From positions 1,527,446 through 1,591,445 of the forward strand of contig NZ_JADWYJ010000001.1 of assembly GCF_021354595.1 (NCBI RefSeq): DNA of 64,000 nt, written 5' to 3'. Shown here in pieces: positions 44,586 to 53,414 of this stretch. This DNA comes from Maribellus sp. CM-23 (lineage in GTDB: Bacteria > Bacteroidota > Bacteroidia > Bacteroidales > Prolixibacteraceae). The notes under the pieces are model-generated. The model made no database searches, was not told where the DNA came from, and saw nothing but the letters and a program-made list of their open reading frames with translations. How positions within the stretch are numbered: position 1 is the stretch's first letter; the number at the start of each line of letters is the position of its first letter. The position numbers and the translations under genes are program-made.

Positions 44586-45352
44586 AACTCAACCAACCCT
44601 GGAAAACGATAATTGTTGATGATGAACCCCTGGCGCGTTTGCGTTTGAAGACATTGGCCGGGGAATATCCGGATAGATTTGAAATTATTGCCGAAGCCGA
44701 AAACGGTGAAGAAGCGATTGAAAAAATTAACCGGCTGCGCCCGGAGTATATTTTTCTGGACATTCAGATGCCCGAAATCAGCGGATTTGATGTACTCAAA
44801 AAACTGGACTACCTGCCAAAAGTTATTTTTTGCACGGCCTACGACGAATTTGCCTTGCAGGCTTTCGATACGAACTGTATCGACTACCTGGTAAAACCAC
44901 TGACCAAAGAACGGTTTGCCAAAACCATTACCAAACTGGATCAGATGAACGAAAACAGTCAGAGAATTGATCTGAACAGACTGATCGAACAATTTAACCA
45001 GGAACAGCGAAAAAATGAAGCGACGTCGATTCCAGTGAAAGTAGGCGACCGCGTGATTTTTGTCCGGCTCGACGAAGTTTCCTACATCCAGGCCGATGAG
45101 AAATATGTTACCGTTGTTACCAAACACGCCAAATCGCACGTACTGGATTCGAGTTTAAAAAGGCTGGAAGAAAAGCTTCCCGGCTATTTCATCCGGGTAC
45201 ACAAATCCTACCTCATCAATAAAAATCTGCTAAAAGAGATCCGGAAGCATTTCAACAATCGTTTTGTCCTGATACTCGACGACTACAGCCAGAGTAAGAT
45301 AACCAGCGGCAGAAGCTACTATAATGAAATAAAAGCGATGTTTGAGTTGTAA
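44582..45352 (+). CDS. LytTR-family response regulator
   Basis: A 256-residue two-component regulator. Receiver domain with DDEPLARLRL, phosphoacceptor Asp60 in YIFLDIQMPE, TAYDEFA and LVKPL (Lys switch), a linker, and the LytTR DNA-binding domain (SYIQADEKYVTVVT, LPGYFIRVHKSYLINKN). It is the partner of the overlapping sensor kinase. Target genes cannot be told from the window; LytTR regulators usually bind direct repeats near promoters. Confidence 0.95.
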   Translation: MKLNQPWKTIIVDDEPLARLRLKTLAGEYPDRFEIIAEAENGEEAIEKINRLRPEYIFLDIQMPEISGFDVLKKLDYLPKVIFCTAYDEFALQAFDTNCIDYLVKPLTKERFAKTITKLDQMNENSQRIDLNRLIEQFNQEQRKNEATSIPVKVGDRVIFVRLDEVSYIQADEKYVTVVTKHAKSHVLDSSLKRLEEKLPGYFIRVHKSYLINKNLLKEIRKHFNNRFVLILDDYSQSKITSGRSYYNEIKAMFEL

Positions 45353-45703
45353 TACCTTCGGCTATTTATGTAAATTTTACTTAGCATTGCAAATATACAT
45401 ACTACGAATGTTTGAAGCAGATATTGAATTTGGGGGTGCACAACAAGTTTCCATTTTGCTTCAGAATAAAGGAAATACAAAAAAACTCCGGATACCTCTG
45501 TGAAAAACTCCGCGTTCTCTGTGGTTAAAAAGAGAAACCACAGAGTGTCACAGAGAAAACAGCACAGAGTACCTCAGAGGTTTCGTGTGAAGGAAATTTC
45601 TCGTGCACTCAGGATTATTGTGTATGATAAAGATTGAAAAAAGAGAAAAGCCTTCCGTTATAATAAATTCAAATAAGTCTTTTTTTATTCAAAATAAACA
45701 CCT
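45353..45703. other. Intergenic region with a hairpin before the metK leader
   Basis: Contains a perfect 10-base hairpin CTCTGTGGTT / AACCACAGAG (45517-45545), with adjacent partial copies (CACAGAG near 45549 and 45565). The motif resembles common Bacteroidota intergenic repeats. No T run follows, so it is not a clean terminator for the response-regulator gene. Confidence 0.55.
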
Positions 45704-45711
45704 TACATTTG
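45704..45711 (+). promoter_or_regulatory. -7 promoter box of metK
   Basis: TACATTTG fits TAnnTTTG exactly; a T-rich -33 region lies near 45681-45686. Transcription would start at about 45717, where the SAM-II aptamer begins. Confidence 0.6.
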
Positions 45712-45716
45712 TGCCC

Positions 45717-45769
45717 GCTACGTGGAAAGATTTGAGATTGATTGCAACCACATGAAAAAAACGCTAAAA
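45717..45769 (+). ncRNA. SAM-II riboswitch upstream of metK
   Basis: The sequence has the SAM-II pseudoknot layout: P1 5' arm CGTGG, then AAAGATTTGAGATTGATTGCAA, P1 3' arm CCAC, an A-rich linker and the terminal GCTAAA. GATTTGA, TTGCAA and GCTAAA are the conserved elements of this class. It begins at the predicted transcription start, 90 bases before metK. Binding of S-adenosylmethionine would shut down expression of its own synthetase (negative feedback, probably at translation). No attenuator hairpin with T run was seen before the start codon. Confidence 0.85.
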
Positions 45770-45857
45770 CAATCGCATTTTTCACTATCAATCGAACATC
45801 CCGCAGTTTCATTTAATGTTTAACATGCTGAACGTTTCAGCTTAAAAAAGGGATTTT

Positions 45858-47111
45858 ATGCATTATTTATTTACAAGCGAATCGGTTTCCGAAGGTCATC
45901 CAGACAAGGTTTCCGATCAGATTTCAGACGCATTGCTTGACCAGTTTCTGGCATTCGACGCAGATTCGAAAGTGGCTATCGAAACACTGGTTACCACCGG
46001 GCAGGTAGTTGTTGCCGGCGAGGTAAAATCAAAAACGTATGTTGACGTACAGGAAGTGGCGCGCAAGGTGATCAACGACATTGGTTACACCAAGGCTGCT
46101 TACCGTTTCGACGGTGATTCGTGCGGTGTGCTTACCGCCATTCACGAACAAAGTGCCGACATCAACCGCGGTGTTGACAAGGAAGACAAAGACGACCAGG
46201 GCGCCGGCGACCAGGGAATGATGTTTGGTTACGCCTGCAAAGACACCGACAACTACATGCCGTTGACGCTGGAATTGTCGCATCTGATTTTGCTGGAGTT
46301 GGCCGACATTCGCCGCGAAGAAAAAACGATGACTTATCTTCGTCCCGATGCCAAATCGCAGGTAACGGTTGAATACAACGAAGCAAACGAGCCGGTGAAA
46401 ATCCACACCATTGTGGTTTCAACCCAACACGACGAGTTTGACGCCGACGAGCCCATGCTCGCTAAAATTAAAGAAGACGTAATCAACATTTTGATCCCAC
46501 GTGTAGTAGCCAAACTTCCGGAACGTGTTCAAAAACTGTTTGGAAACGATATTATTTACCACGTAAACCCAACGGGTAAATTTGTGATTGGTGGCCCACA
46601 CGGAGATACCGGACTTACCGGTCGTAAAATTATTGTGGATACTTACGGAGGCCGCGGAGCTCACGGCGGTGGTGCTTTCTCGGGCAAAGACCCGTCGAAA
46701 GTAGACCGTTCGGCAGCTTATGCATCACGCCACATTGCCAAAAACCTTGTAGCCGCGGGTGTTGCTAACGAAGTACTGGTGCAGCTGGCTTATGCCATTG
46801 GTGTTGCCCAGCCGGTGGGTGTTTTTGTAAATACCTACGGCCGCTCGAACGTAAACATTAGCGATGCCGAGATTGCAGAAAAAGTAAAAGCCATTTTCGA
46901 CCTGCGCCCATCGGCCATCGAAAAAAGACTGGCACTGCGCAACCCAATTTACCTGGAAACAGCCGCTTACGGACACATGGGACGTATCCCGTCGACCGTT
47001 ACCAAAACCTTTGAATCTCCGTACTTCGGAAAAGTAGAAAAGCAAGTGGAATTGTTTACCTGGGAAAAACTTGATTTTGTAAATCCGATCAAAGAAGCTT
47101 TCGGAATCTGA
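45858..47111 (+). CDS. metK: S-adenosylmethionine synthetase
   Basis: A 417-residue enzyme that makes S-adenosylmethionine from methionine and ATP. It begins with [25 protein letters not shown], and shows [15 protein letters not shown] (GAGDQG ATP motif), [20 protein letters not shown] and [20 protein letters not shown]. Length and motifs match the family. It is transcribed alone behind a SAM-II leader and followed by a terminator. Confidence 0.98.
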   Translation: MHYLFTSESVSEGHPDKVSDQISDALLDQFLAFDADSKVAIETLVTTGQVVVAGEVKSKTYVDVQEVARKVINDIGYTKAAYRFDGDSCGVLTAIHEQSADINRGVDKEDKDDQGAGDQGMMFGYACKDTDNYMPLTLELSHLILLELADIRREEKTMTYLRPDAKSQVTVEYNEANEPVKIHTIVVSTQHDEFDADEPMLAKIKEDVINILIPRVVAKLPERVQKLFGNDIIYHVNPTGKFVIGGPHGDTGLTGRKIIVDTYGGRGAHGGGAFSGKDPSKVDRSAAYASRHIAKNLVAAGVANEVLVQLAYAIGVAQPVGVFVNTYGRSNVNISDAEIAEKVKAIFDLRPSAIEKRLALRNPIYLETAAYGHMGRIPSTVTKTFESPYFGKVEKQVELFTWEKLDFVNPIKEAFGI

Positions 47112-47141
47112 TTCCGAGGGAAGTGTTAGTAATACGCACAC

Positions 47142-47173
47142 GGGGCGGTTCGTTATTCGGACCGCCCTTTTTT
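47142..47173 (+). terminator. Rho-independent terminator of metK
   Basis: Stem GGGCGGTTCG / CGGACCGCCC (one G-U) with loop TTATT and a following T run. Confidence 0.85.
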
Positions 47174-47449
47174 CTGAAAGTCTAACCGTACATCCACTTA
47201 TACCCATCCTCTCATCCTTCTCTACGTGTAAGGAAGCCTGCCTGCAGTAGGCAGGGACGATTGGTAAGTGGGTTGAAGCAAATTGAAATCAAGTATTTTT
47301 GTTCGTCGTTTCTTCTGAAGCCTAATCATCTTTTATCTCTGCTGGTAACTCCCTCGAATCATGATTCTTTTGTTGCCGTTTTTTGAAACATAATATGTAT
47401 TTATCTCGAATACAAGAGCGGGAAATAACAACAACAAAAACTAAAAGTC
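47174..47449. repeat. Intergenic region with a short palindrome
   Basis: A CTGCCT-GCAGT-AGGCAG inverted repeat (47231-47247) resembles dispersed intergenic palindromes. Otherwise A+T-rich, no gene supported. Confidence 0.45.
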
Positions 47450-48559
47450 ATGGAAGAAAAACTGGTTACTCTGGTTGTATTGCCCTATTCAAAAGCACAT
47501 ATATTCAAGATGATGCTCGAAGAAAAGGGCGTTAATTGTGAACTCGAAGATATCTACCTGATTCAGGGTGAAACATCTGCTACTGTCAGGATTAAGATCC
47601 TTGAAAAAGATATTCCAAGAGCGGTGCATGAGCTCGAAGAATTTCTCGGAGCAAAAGTTTCCATTGCGACACAGGAAGAAAGCAGCAGTTTAAAGCAGAT
47701 CCTTGTTCCGGTTGATTTCTCGGAAGCTTCAAAAAAAGCCGCCCGTTTGGCGGTCGACATTGCCACTCACCTGAAAGCAGACCTGGTTTTTATGCACAGC
47801 TTTATCAATCCGATTATTCATTCGGTGCCCTACAGCGATATTTATGCTTTCGATTCCAGTACGCTGTTTAAGATCGAACACGCCGAGAAAACCGCCAACG
47901 AAGATTTTCAAACCTTTATTCAGGAACTGTCGACGGAAGTGGGCGACGAAGTATGGAAATCGGTGGAAACCTACTACATCATTAAATCGGGCTACCCTGA
48001 AGAAGACATTCTGGCTTATGCCCGTAAAAACCGTCCGTTGCTGATCGTAGTCGGAAGCGGTGGCGACAATTACCCGCACGGCATTGTGGGCAGCGTAACC
48101 GCCGACATTATGTACAACGCCAATGTACCGGTTTTGGTGATCCCGAAAAATGCGCCGGAAAAGAAAGTTACAGCGTTTAACAATGTTCTGTATGCGACCA
48201 ATTTCGATGAAAAAGACTTTGTAGCCATCGACAAACTGCTCGATCTGCTTCAGCCTTTCGAAATGCAACTGACTTGTGTGCACGTGGGGCAACCCCGTCA
48301 AAACGGCTGGGATCTGGCCCGTTTGGAAGGAATGCGCGAGGTACTTCAGAAAAAATACGAGAAGCGAAACTTCAATTGTCAGCTGCTTGAGGGCAACGAT
48401 GTGCTGAATTCGATCGAAGAATACATCAAAAATTCGGAGGTAGATCTTTTGTCACTGACATCGCACAAAAGAAATATGATCTCGCGGCTTTTTAACCCGA
48501 GCATCGCCCGTGAGATGGTATTTCACAGTAACACACCACTTTTGATCTTTCATGCTTAA
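47450..48559 (+). CDS. Universal stress protein with two Usp domains and an N-terminal DUF2007-like domain
   Basis: A 369-residue cytoplasmic protein. Residues 1-70 (LVTLVVLPYSKAHIFKMMLE, GVNCELEDIYLIQGE) match the DUF2007 putative signal-transducing domain. Residues 85-235 form a UspA domain (ILVPVDFSEASKKAARLAVD, GSGGDNYPHGIVGSVTADIM with the ATP-binding G-2x-G-9x-G pattern), and 240-369 a second, more diverged one (LYATNFDEKD ... LTSHKRNMISRLFNPSIARE). Usp proteins bind nucleotides and help stress survival. The extra domain is uncommon. Confidence 0.88.
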   Translation: MEEKLVTLVVLPYSKAHIFKMMLEEKGVNCELEDIYLIQGETSATVRIKILEKDIPRAVHELEEFLGAKVSIATQEESSSLKQILVPVDFSEASKKAARLAVDIATHLKADLVFMHSFINPIIHSVPYSDIYAFDSSTLFKIEHAEKTANEDFQTFIQELSTEVGDEVWKSVETYYIIKSGYPEEDILAYARKNRPLLIVVGSGGDNYPHGIVGSVTADIMYNANVPVLVIPKNAPEKKVTAFNNVLYATNFDEKDFVAIDKLLDLLQPFEMQLTCVHVGQPRQNGWDLARLEGMREVLQKKYEKRNFNCQLLEGNDVLNSIEEYIKNSEVDLLSLTSHKRNMISRLFNPSIAREMVFHSNTPLLIFHA

Positions 48560-48629
48560 TTAAAACGGTCGGGGGAAAAGCTTAGTTTTTACATAAATTG
48601 ATTTTAATCGAAAAGGAATTGCAAACTTT

Positions 48630-48660
48630 TTTGCAGATTATAAAAAAGCTGTTATATTTG
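48630..48660 (+). promoter_or_regulatory. Promoter of the tRNA-Met gene
   Basis: Exact consensus: TTTG (48630-48633), 19-base spacer, TATATTTG (48653-48660). The best Bacteroidota-type promoter in the window. Confidence 0.85.
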
Positions 48661-48703
48661 CACCCGCGTTCAAGAAGACATTTCAACAGAAATAAAGATA
48701 CAT

Positions 48704-48776
48704 TGCGGGGTGGAGCAGTTGGCAGCTCGTCGGGCTCATAACCCGAAGGTCATCGGTTCAAGTCCGGTCCCCGCTA
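48704..48776 (+). tRNA. Initiator tRNA-Met (CAT anticodon)
   Basis: A 73-base cloverleaf with CAT anticodon. Acceptor TGCGGGG/CCCCGCT has a T1-T72 mismatch; the anticodon stem ends in three G-C pairs (TCGGG/CCCGA); the D stem has A11-T24. These are the marks of initiator tRNA rather than elongator Met. The T arm is ATCGG-TTCAAGT-CCGGT; discriminator A; CCA is not encoded. Promoter and terminator flank it closely, so it is expressed alone. Confidence 0.95.
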
Positions 48777-48781
48777 CTCAG

Positions 48782-48806
48782 AAGCCGGTTTTTAACCGGC
48801 TTTTTT
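48782..48806 (+). terminator. Rho-independent terminator of the tRNA gene
   Basis: Perfect nine-base stem AAGCCGGTT / AACCGGCTT, loop TTT, followed by T run. A near-copy ends the next gene. Confidence 0.9.
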
Positions 48807-49017
48807 ATTTCCCAAATCCCAACTTTATTCCATTTCTTGCAATAACTCCCCTGAGTTGATTTCTGAAAGCTTTAATCTTTTTAAGAAGAAGATTCGCGGA
48901 AGACTTTCTCCCAAACAATGCTACATTCCCACTACTACCTAATATTCAACAACTTGACTTTCTACTCTTTTAGGTGTAACTTTAATATAAAACAGTCGCT
49001 AACTAAAACATTGCACA

Positions 49018-49443
49018 ATGAAGAGAATTATTTTTTTAAGCCTAATGGTGGCATTAATCATGGGTTCTTGCTCCCCCGAGAAAAAATCACCCGTTGAAGG
49101 AACATGGAATATGATTTACGGTAGTTGGAATTCATTCGACAAAACATTTCCTGCCGACCTTGACGGAGGACAAATAAAAATGTACACGAAGCATTATTTC
49201 AGTCATGTAGGGCAATTCAAAGCCGACTCAATCATGGATAATCATGGATGTGGGTCCTACGCACTAAATGGAAATCAATTTGAAGAAACAATTATATACC
49301 GATATGGCGGTACAGACCAGGGCGAGAAAATAAAATTGTTGCTGGATGTCCAAAATGACACCTTAACCATCAGATGGCCGGTTGATGAGAACTGGAATCT
49401 TGCAGAAAATTTCAGTATTGAAAAATATGTCCGTTTGGATTGA
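49018..49443 (+). CDS. Small lipoprotein of unknown function (lipocalin-like)
   Basis: A 141-residue lipoprotein with lipidated Cys18 (IMGSCSPEKK). After it, PVEGTWNMIYGSWN and the alternating strands ETIIYRYGG, KLLLDVQNDTLTIRW suggest a small lipocalin/avidin-like barrel common among Bacteroidota lipoproteins. Partners unknown. It is flanked by two near-identical hairpin terminators. Confidence 0.72.
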   Translation: MKRIIFLSLMVALIMGSCSPEKKSPVEGTWNMIYGSWNSFDKTFPADLDGGQIKMYTKHYFSHVGQFKADSIMDNHGCGSYALNGNQFEETIIYRYGGTDQGEKIKLLLDVQNDTLTIRWPVDENWNLAENFSIEKYVRLD

Positions 49444-49467
49444 AAATAATCTATCCTTCTACCTGCT

Positions 49468-49491
49468 AGCCGGTTGTTAACCGGCTTTTTA
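49468..49491 (+). terminator. Rho-independent terminator of the lipoprotein gene
   Basis: Perfect eight-base stem AGCCGGTT / AACCGGCT, loop GTT, then T run; nearly identical to the hairpin at 48782-48806. Confidence 0.85.
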
Positions 49492-49626
49492 TTTTCCATT
49501 AAGTTGCCCGGCGTTCAACAAAAAAGGCCGTCTGCCGACGACCTTCTCCCTCCACTAACTTGCAGCTATTACTGCCCCATATCATTTATATGCCTATCAA
49601 AATTGATGAAAGGTCTTGCTCCCCAA

Positions 49627-51867
49627 TTACTTCAGTACAAATGCACCGTGCAAACCTTCCGCTGAATTTGGCCCGATCCACACCTCAAAATCACCGGGTT
49701 CAATTACATAAGCTTTCCCGTTAAAAAACTGCAAGTCTTCCGGCTTAAGCTGAAACGACACCTTGCGCACATCGCCGGGTTTTAGGTTGATTTTATCAAA
49801 ACCCTTTAATTCTTTGATCGGTCGAGTCAGCGTTCCCACCTTATCGTGCACATACAGCTGAACGATCTCTTCTGCCTCAAAATTCCCCACGTTTTTCACT
49901 TCGGCCGAAACCGAAATGGAACCGTCTTTTGTCATTTCTCCGGAAGAAAGCACCAGGTTGCTGTACTGGAATTCGGTGTACGTCAATCCGTATCCAAAAG
50001 GCAGCAGCGGTGAAATACCGTAATCGAGATGCATCGATTTAAAACCAAGTGACAGCTGTTTCGAGTTGCGCGGAATATCATCGATGTAAATAAAATCATC
50101 TTCCGTTGCCGGACGTCCCGTGTTTTTCCGGTAATAATAGAACGGAATCTGCCCCGCTCCCTTTACAAAAGTCACCGGCAGCTTGCCCGATGGCGAAAAG
50201 TCGCCAAACAAAAGATCAGTGATTGCCGGCCCCGCCATGGTTCCCGGATGCCAGGCATACAAAACAGCATCGGCCATTTCCATTTCGGCGCCAATGGCCA
50301 GCGGTCTTCCTGCCATGACAACCAAAACAAGCGGTTTTCCGGTCTTTTTCAACTCAGTGATCAACTCAGTTTGAATACCCGGCAGGTTAATGATCCCGCG
50401 CGCATTGGCTTCGCCAGAAAGGATCGCTTCTTCCCCGGCAAAAAACAGGATAGCATCGGAAGTCTTCGCAGCGGCTAAAGCATCCGCAAATCCTTTGGTC
50501 GATTTGTCGCGGCTGTACTCCAGTCCCGCAGAATAGTTCATGCGATTCCCCAACATTTGGCCGATTGCTGCCCGCGGGGTTGTAGAATCATCTTCATTCC
50601 CGTCAAAAACCCAGGTTCCCAGCTGATCGCGCGGAGCGTCGGCCAAGGGCCCGATAACCGCCAAGCGTTGAATGGATTTTGAAATGGGCAACGTATTGTT
50701 TTTGTTTTTTAACAACACCATGCTTTTTCGCGCCATTTCGCGGGCTTCAGCTAAATGTGATGCCGCAAGAATCGTATCGCTTGATACCATTTGGTCGTAA
50801 GGTTTTGTAAACAGCCCCAGTTTCATTTTCGCCCGGAGAATATTGCCTACACATTCGTCAATCAGTTGCTCTGAAACAACTCCTTGTTCAATCAGAGATT
50901 TTAGGTTTTCGACATAGCAGGTGGTCGCCATCTCCATATCAACACCGGCTTTTACCGCAATTTCGGCGGCCTGTCGTTTATCGGCTGCAAAACCGTGATT
51001 GATCATTTCTTCTATCGACCCCCAGTCACTGACCACCATTCCGTCGTATCTCCATTCATCACGCAAAATTTGTTTCAGCGTAAATTCGTTCCCCGACGTG
51101 GGCACTCCGTTTAAGTCATTAAACGCTGACATAAACGTAAGCACTCCGGCATCCTGGGCAGCTTTAAAAGGACGCAAATGCACATTGCGCAAGAGCGGCT
51201 CGGGAATATAGGTGGTGTTGTAATCGCGACCGGCTTCGCTCATTCCATAACCTACGTAATGCTTGGCACAGGCTGCTATTGCCGTTGGGTCGTCCATATT
51301 GCCCTGAAAACCTTTGACCATGGCTGCGGCAAACAGCGAAGTCAGATACGGATCTTCGCCACAGCTTTCGGCAATACGCCCCCAGCGCGGATCCCAGGTA
51401 ATGTCCATCATTGGAGCAAAAGTCCAGTTAATTCCCATCGACGACGCTTCCACCGCGGCAATTCGCATCGATTTTTCTGCTGCCCCCGGCTCCCAGGAAG
51501 AAGCCATTCCGAGCGGAATCGGGAAGATGGTGCGATAACCGTGAATTACATCGCGACCAAACAGTAGCGGAATTCCGTGTTTGCTTTCCTGCAAGGCTAT
51601 ACGCTGCAATTCCCCTACTCTTTCTGGACCCACCACGTTTAGCACCGAGCCCACCTTTCCCTCGCGAATCGCTTGTTCTAGCGCTTCTTCGGTGGGATAA
51701 AATCCGTCAGACACCTGCTGCATCTGCCCGATTTTTTCATCCAATGTCATTTGACCGATCAGCTCCTGAATCTTTTCCTCTTCTGTCCCTTTGTCTTTGT
51801 TCTGAACAGTGGTACAAGCTGTGCCCAAAAGCATGAACACAATAAATATCCAACCATTAAATTTCAT
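49627..51867 (-). CDS. GH3 family beta-glucosidase lipoprotein
   Basis: A 746-residue glycoside hydrolase. The ATG at 51867 opens a lipoprotein signal peptide (FIVFMLLGTACTTVQ); an earlier start at 51972 would overlap the GH16 gene. The GH3 N-terminal barrel has PLLFGRDVIHGYRTIFPIPLG, the C-terminal sandwich GxRPLAIGAEMEMADA, and the nucleophile Asp in MVVSDWGSIEEM; a fibronectin III-like domain ends the protein. It would cleave beta-glucosidic bonds of oligosaccharides from the PUL, releasing glucose. It is the last gene of the PUL, 20 bases after GH16. Confidence 0.95.
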   Translation of the reverse strand: MKFNGWIFIVFMLLGTACTTVQNKDKGTEEEKIQELIGQMTLDEKIGQMQQVSDGFYPTEEALEQAIREGKVGSVLNVVGPERVGELQRIALQESKHGIPLLFGRDVIHGYRTIFPIPLGMASSWEPGAAEKSMRIAAVEASSMGINWTFAPMMDITWDPRWGRIAESCGEDPYLTSLFAAAMVKGFQGNMDDPTAIAACAKHYVGYGMSEAGRDYNTTYIPEPLLRNVHLRPFKAAQDAGVLTFMSAFNDLNGVPTSGNEFTLKQILRDEWRYDGMVVSDWGSIEEMINHGFAADKRQAAEIAVKAGVDMEMATTCYVENLKSLIEQGVVSEQLIDECVGNILRAKMKLGLFTKPYDQMVSSDTILAASHLAEAREMARKSMVLLKNKNNTLPISKSIQRLAVIGPLADAPRDQLGTWVFDGNEDDSTTPRAAIGQMLGNRMNYSAGLEYSRDKSTKGFADALAAAKTSDAILFFAGEEAILSGEANARGIINLPGIQTELITELKKTGKPLVLVVMAGRPLAIGAEMEMADAVLYAWHPGTMAGPAITDLLFGDFSPSGKLPVTFVKGAGQIPFYYYRKNTGRPATEDDFIYIDDIPRNSKQLSLGFKSMHLDYGISPLLPFGYGLTYTEFQYSNLVLSSGEMTKDGSISVSAEVKNVGNFEAEEIVQLYVHDKVGTLTRPIKELKGFDKINLKPGDVRKVSFQLKPEDLQFFNGKAYVIEPGDFEVWIGPNSAEGLHGAFVLK

Positions 51868-51887
51868 ACCTGCAATTTTATTATTCC

Positions 51888-53201
51888 CTATTCCTCCTGA
51901 AATACCTTCACATAATCCACCTCCATGCTTTGCGGGAAAATGGCGTTGTCCACTCCCTGCGCACCTCCCCAATTACCTCCAACAGCCACATTCAGAATAA
52001 AAAACTGTGGTTTGTCAAAGGGCCAGTTCTCGGCAGTTTTGTTGGAGGGAGCATATCGGTGTGTCACATTTTCAGGGGTATCGGTATAAAAGATCATTTC
52101 TTTTTCGGTCCAGATCAGACCATAAATATGGAACTCTTCCTCCGCGGTTTCGAGTGTTTTGCTGCTGCCACTGCCGTTTCCACCAAAGCCTGCCGATGTG
52201 TGCACAGTGGCGTGGATGGTATTGGGTTGGTAGCCCACGTATTCCATGATGTCAATTTCGCCACAGGCAGGCCAGCCCACGCTTCCGATATTGCCACCCA
52301 ACATCCAGATAGCCGGCCAGATTCCTGTTCCCGACGGCAGCTTGGCCCGGATCTCCATTCGTCCGTAGGTAAATTCTTTTTTGCCGCCGGAGATCATTCG
52401 CGTTGATGTGTAAGAACCAGCCACCTTGTTATCATTTACTTTCCTGGCCGTGATCGTTAATATTCCATCTTTTACTTCGGCGTTGTCACCGGCTGTGTAA
52501 TTCTGAAGTTCGTTGTTTCCCCAGCCACCCGAACCTGTTTCAAAAGTCCAGTTATTGGTATTAACTGCATTCCCGTCAAACTCATCCGACCAGACCAAGG
52601 AGAATTTTGAATAATAATCCGGATCGTTGGAGGCAATGGAAACCGTTTGTTTGGAAGAGTACGTAACTCCGTTTTTGACAAGCTGCAATTCAATTTCATA
52701 ACTTCCCGAATAAGGAAAATACGCCTCTGCATTGCCTTTATTCTCTATTACTTTGTTTCGGTAAATCCATCTAAAAGAATCGAAAGTGCCGACAGAAGTG
52801 TTAGCAAGGATTACGTAGTTGGGACGGGCCCCATCCACGGTTGCGTTGAAAGAAACCATCAAATCATTCTTCGTGATCGTCACGGTTTGAGACGTCGATT
52901 TTCGCTCGCCTTCCAATCCGATCAACTCCAGCGAAACCACGTAATTGCCTGCTTCGGGATAATAAACTTCAAAGGTTTGCGATTTTGTAGTGCTTACTTC
53001 GGTACGGCCATTCCCAAAGTTCCAGTTTAACAAGTGATACTCACCTTCTGACTGGTTTGTAAAACGCAAGTGATTTTCATCTATAAAATCGTATTTAAAA
53101 CCGGGAGTAAACACATCACCAGCCTCGTCGCCTCCGCAACTGCCAAGGGCGATTACACTAAACAGCAGTAATAACATATTCCTGAAATTCCAAAGTCCCA
53201 T
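51888..53201 (-). CDS. GH16 family endo-beta-1,3-glucanase (laminarinase) lipoprotein with PKD-like domains
   Basis: A 437-residue surface lipoprotein. Start at 53201 gives a normal lipoprotein signal (MLLLLFSVIALGSCGGDE); an ATG 75 bases upstream also exists. Two PKD-like domains precede the catalytic domain (LLNWNFGNGRTEV; FRWIYRNKVIEN). GH16 core: LVWSDEFDG, GIWPAIWMLG and the catalytic motif GEIDIMEYVG with Glu315 (nucleophile) and Glu320 (acid/base). The inserted Met in the motif is the laminarinase form. It would cut beta-1,3-glucan at the cell surface. Located between the glycan-binding protein and the GH3 gene. Confidence 0.93.
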   Translation of the reverse strand: MGLWNFRNMLLLLFSVIALGSCGGDEAGDVFTPGFKYDFIDENHLRFTNQSEGEYHLLNWNFGNGRTEVSTTKSQTFEVYYPEAGNYVVSLELIGLEGERKSTSQTVTITKNDLMVSFNATVDGARPNYVILANTSVGTFDSFRWIYRNKVIENKGNAEAYFPYSGSYEIELQLVKNGVTYSSKQTVSIASNDPDYYSKFSLVWSDEFDGNAVNTNNWTFETGSGGWGNNELQNYTAGDNAEVKDGILTITARKVNDNKVAGSYTSTRMISGGKKEFTYGRMEIRAKLPSGTGIWPAIWMLGGNIGSVGWPACGEIDIMEYVGYQPNTIHATVHTSAGFGGNGSGSSKTLETAEEEFHIYGLIWTEKEMIFYTDTPENVTHRYAPSNKTAENWPFDKPQFFILNVAVGGNWGGAQGVDNAIFPQSMEVDYVKVFQEE

Positions 53202-53414
53202 TGATTTTTGCACCTCTATTCTCTCCCTTATTTTATTTGATTTTAAGCCCATATCAGCAGTATCTGCATTGGCCACTCAGACTCAATTTCGTTCCAACTA
53301 ACTCTCCTCATTTTCCCGCAGGAAAATGAATCACGACTTTTTCCTTTTTAACTGAAGTAATCTTAAAGATGAAGAAGAGGAGAGAAGATCTCCCCTCTTC
53401 TATCTACCCAAGCA

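Noticed and set aside
45481..45600. Possible small RNA from the CTCTGTGG hairpin region
   Set aside because: No promoter of the TTTG-N19-TAnnTTTG type and no T run; more likely an intergenic repeat.
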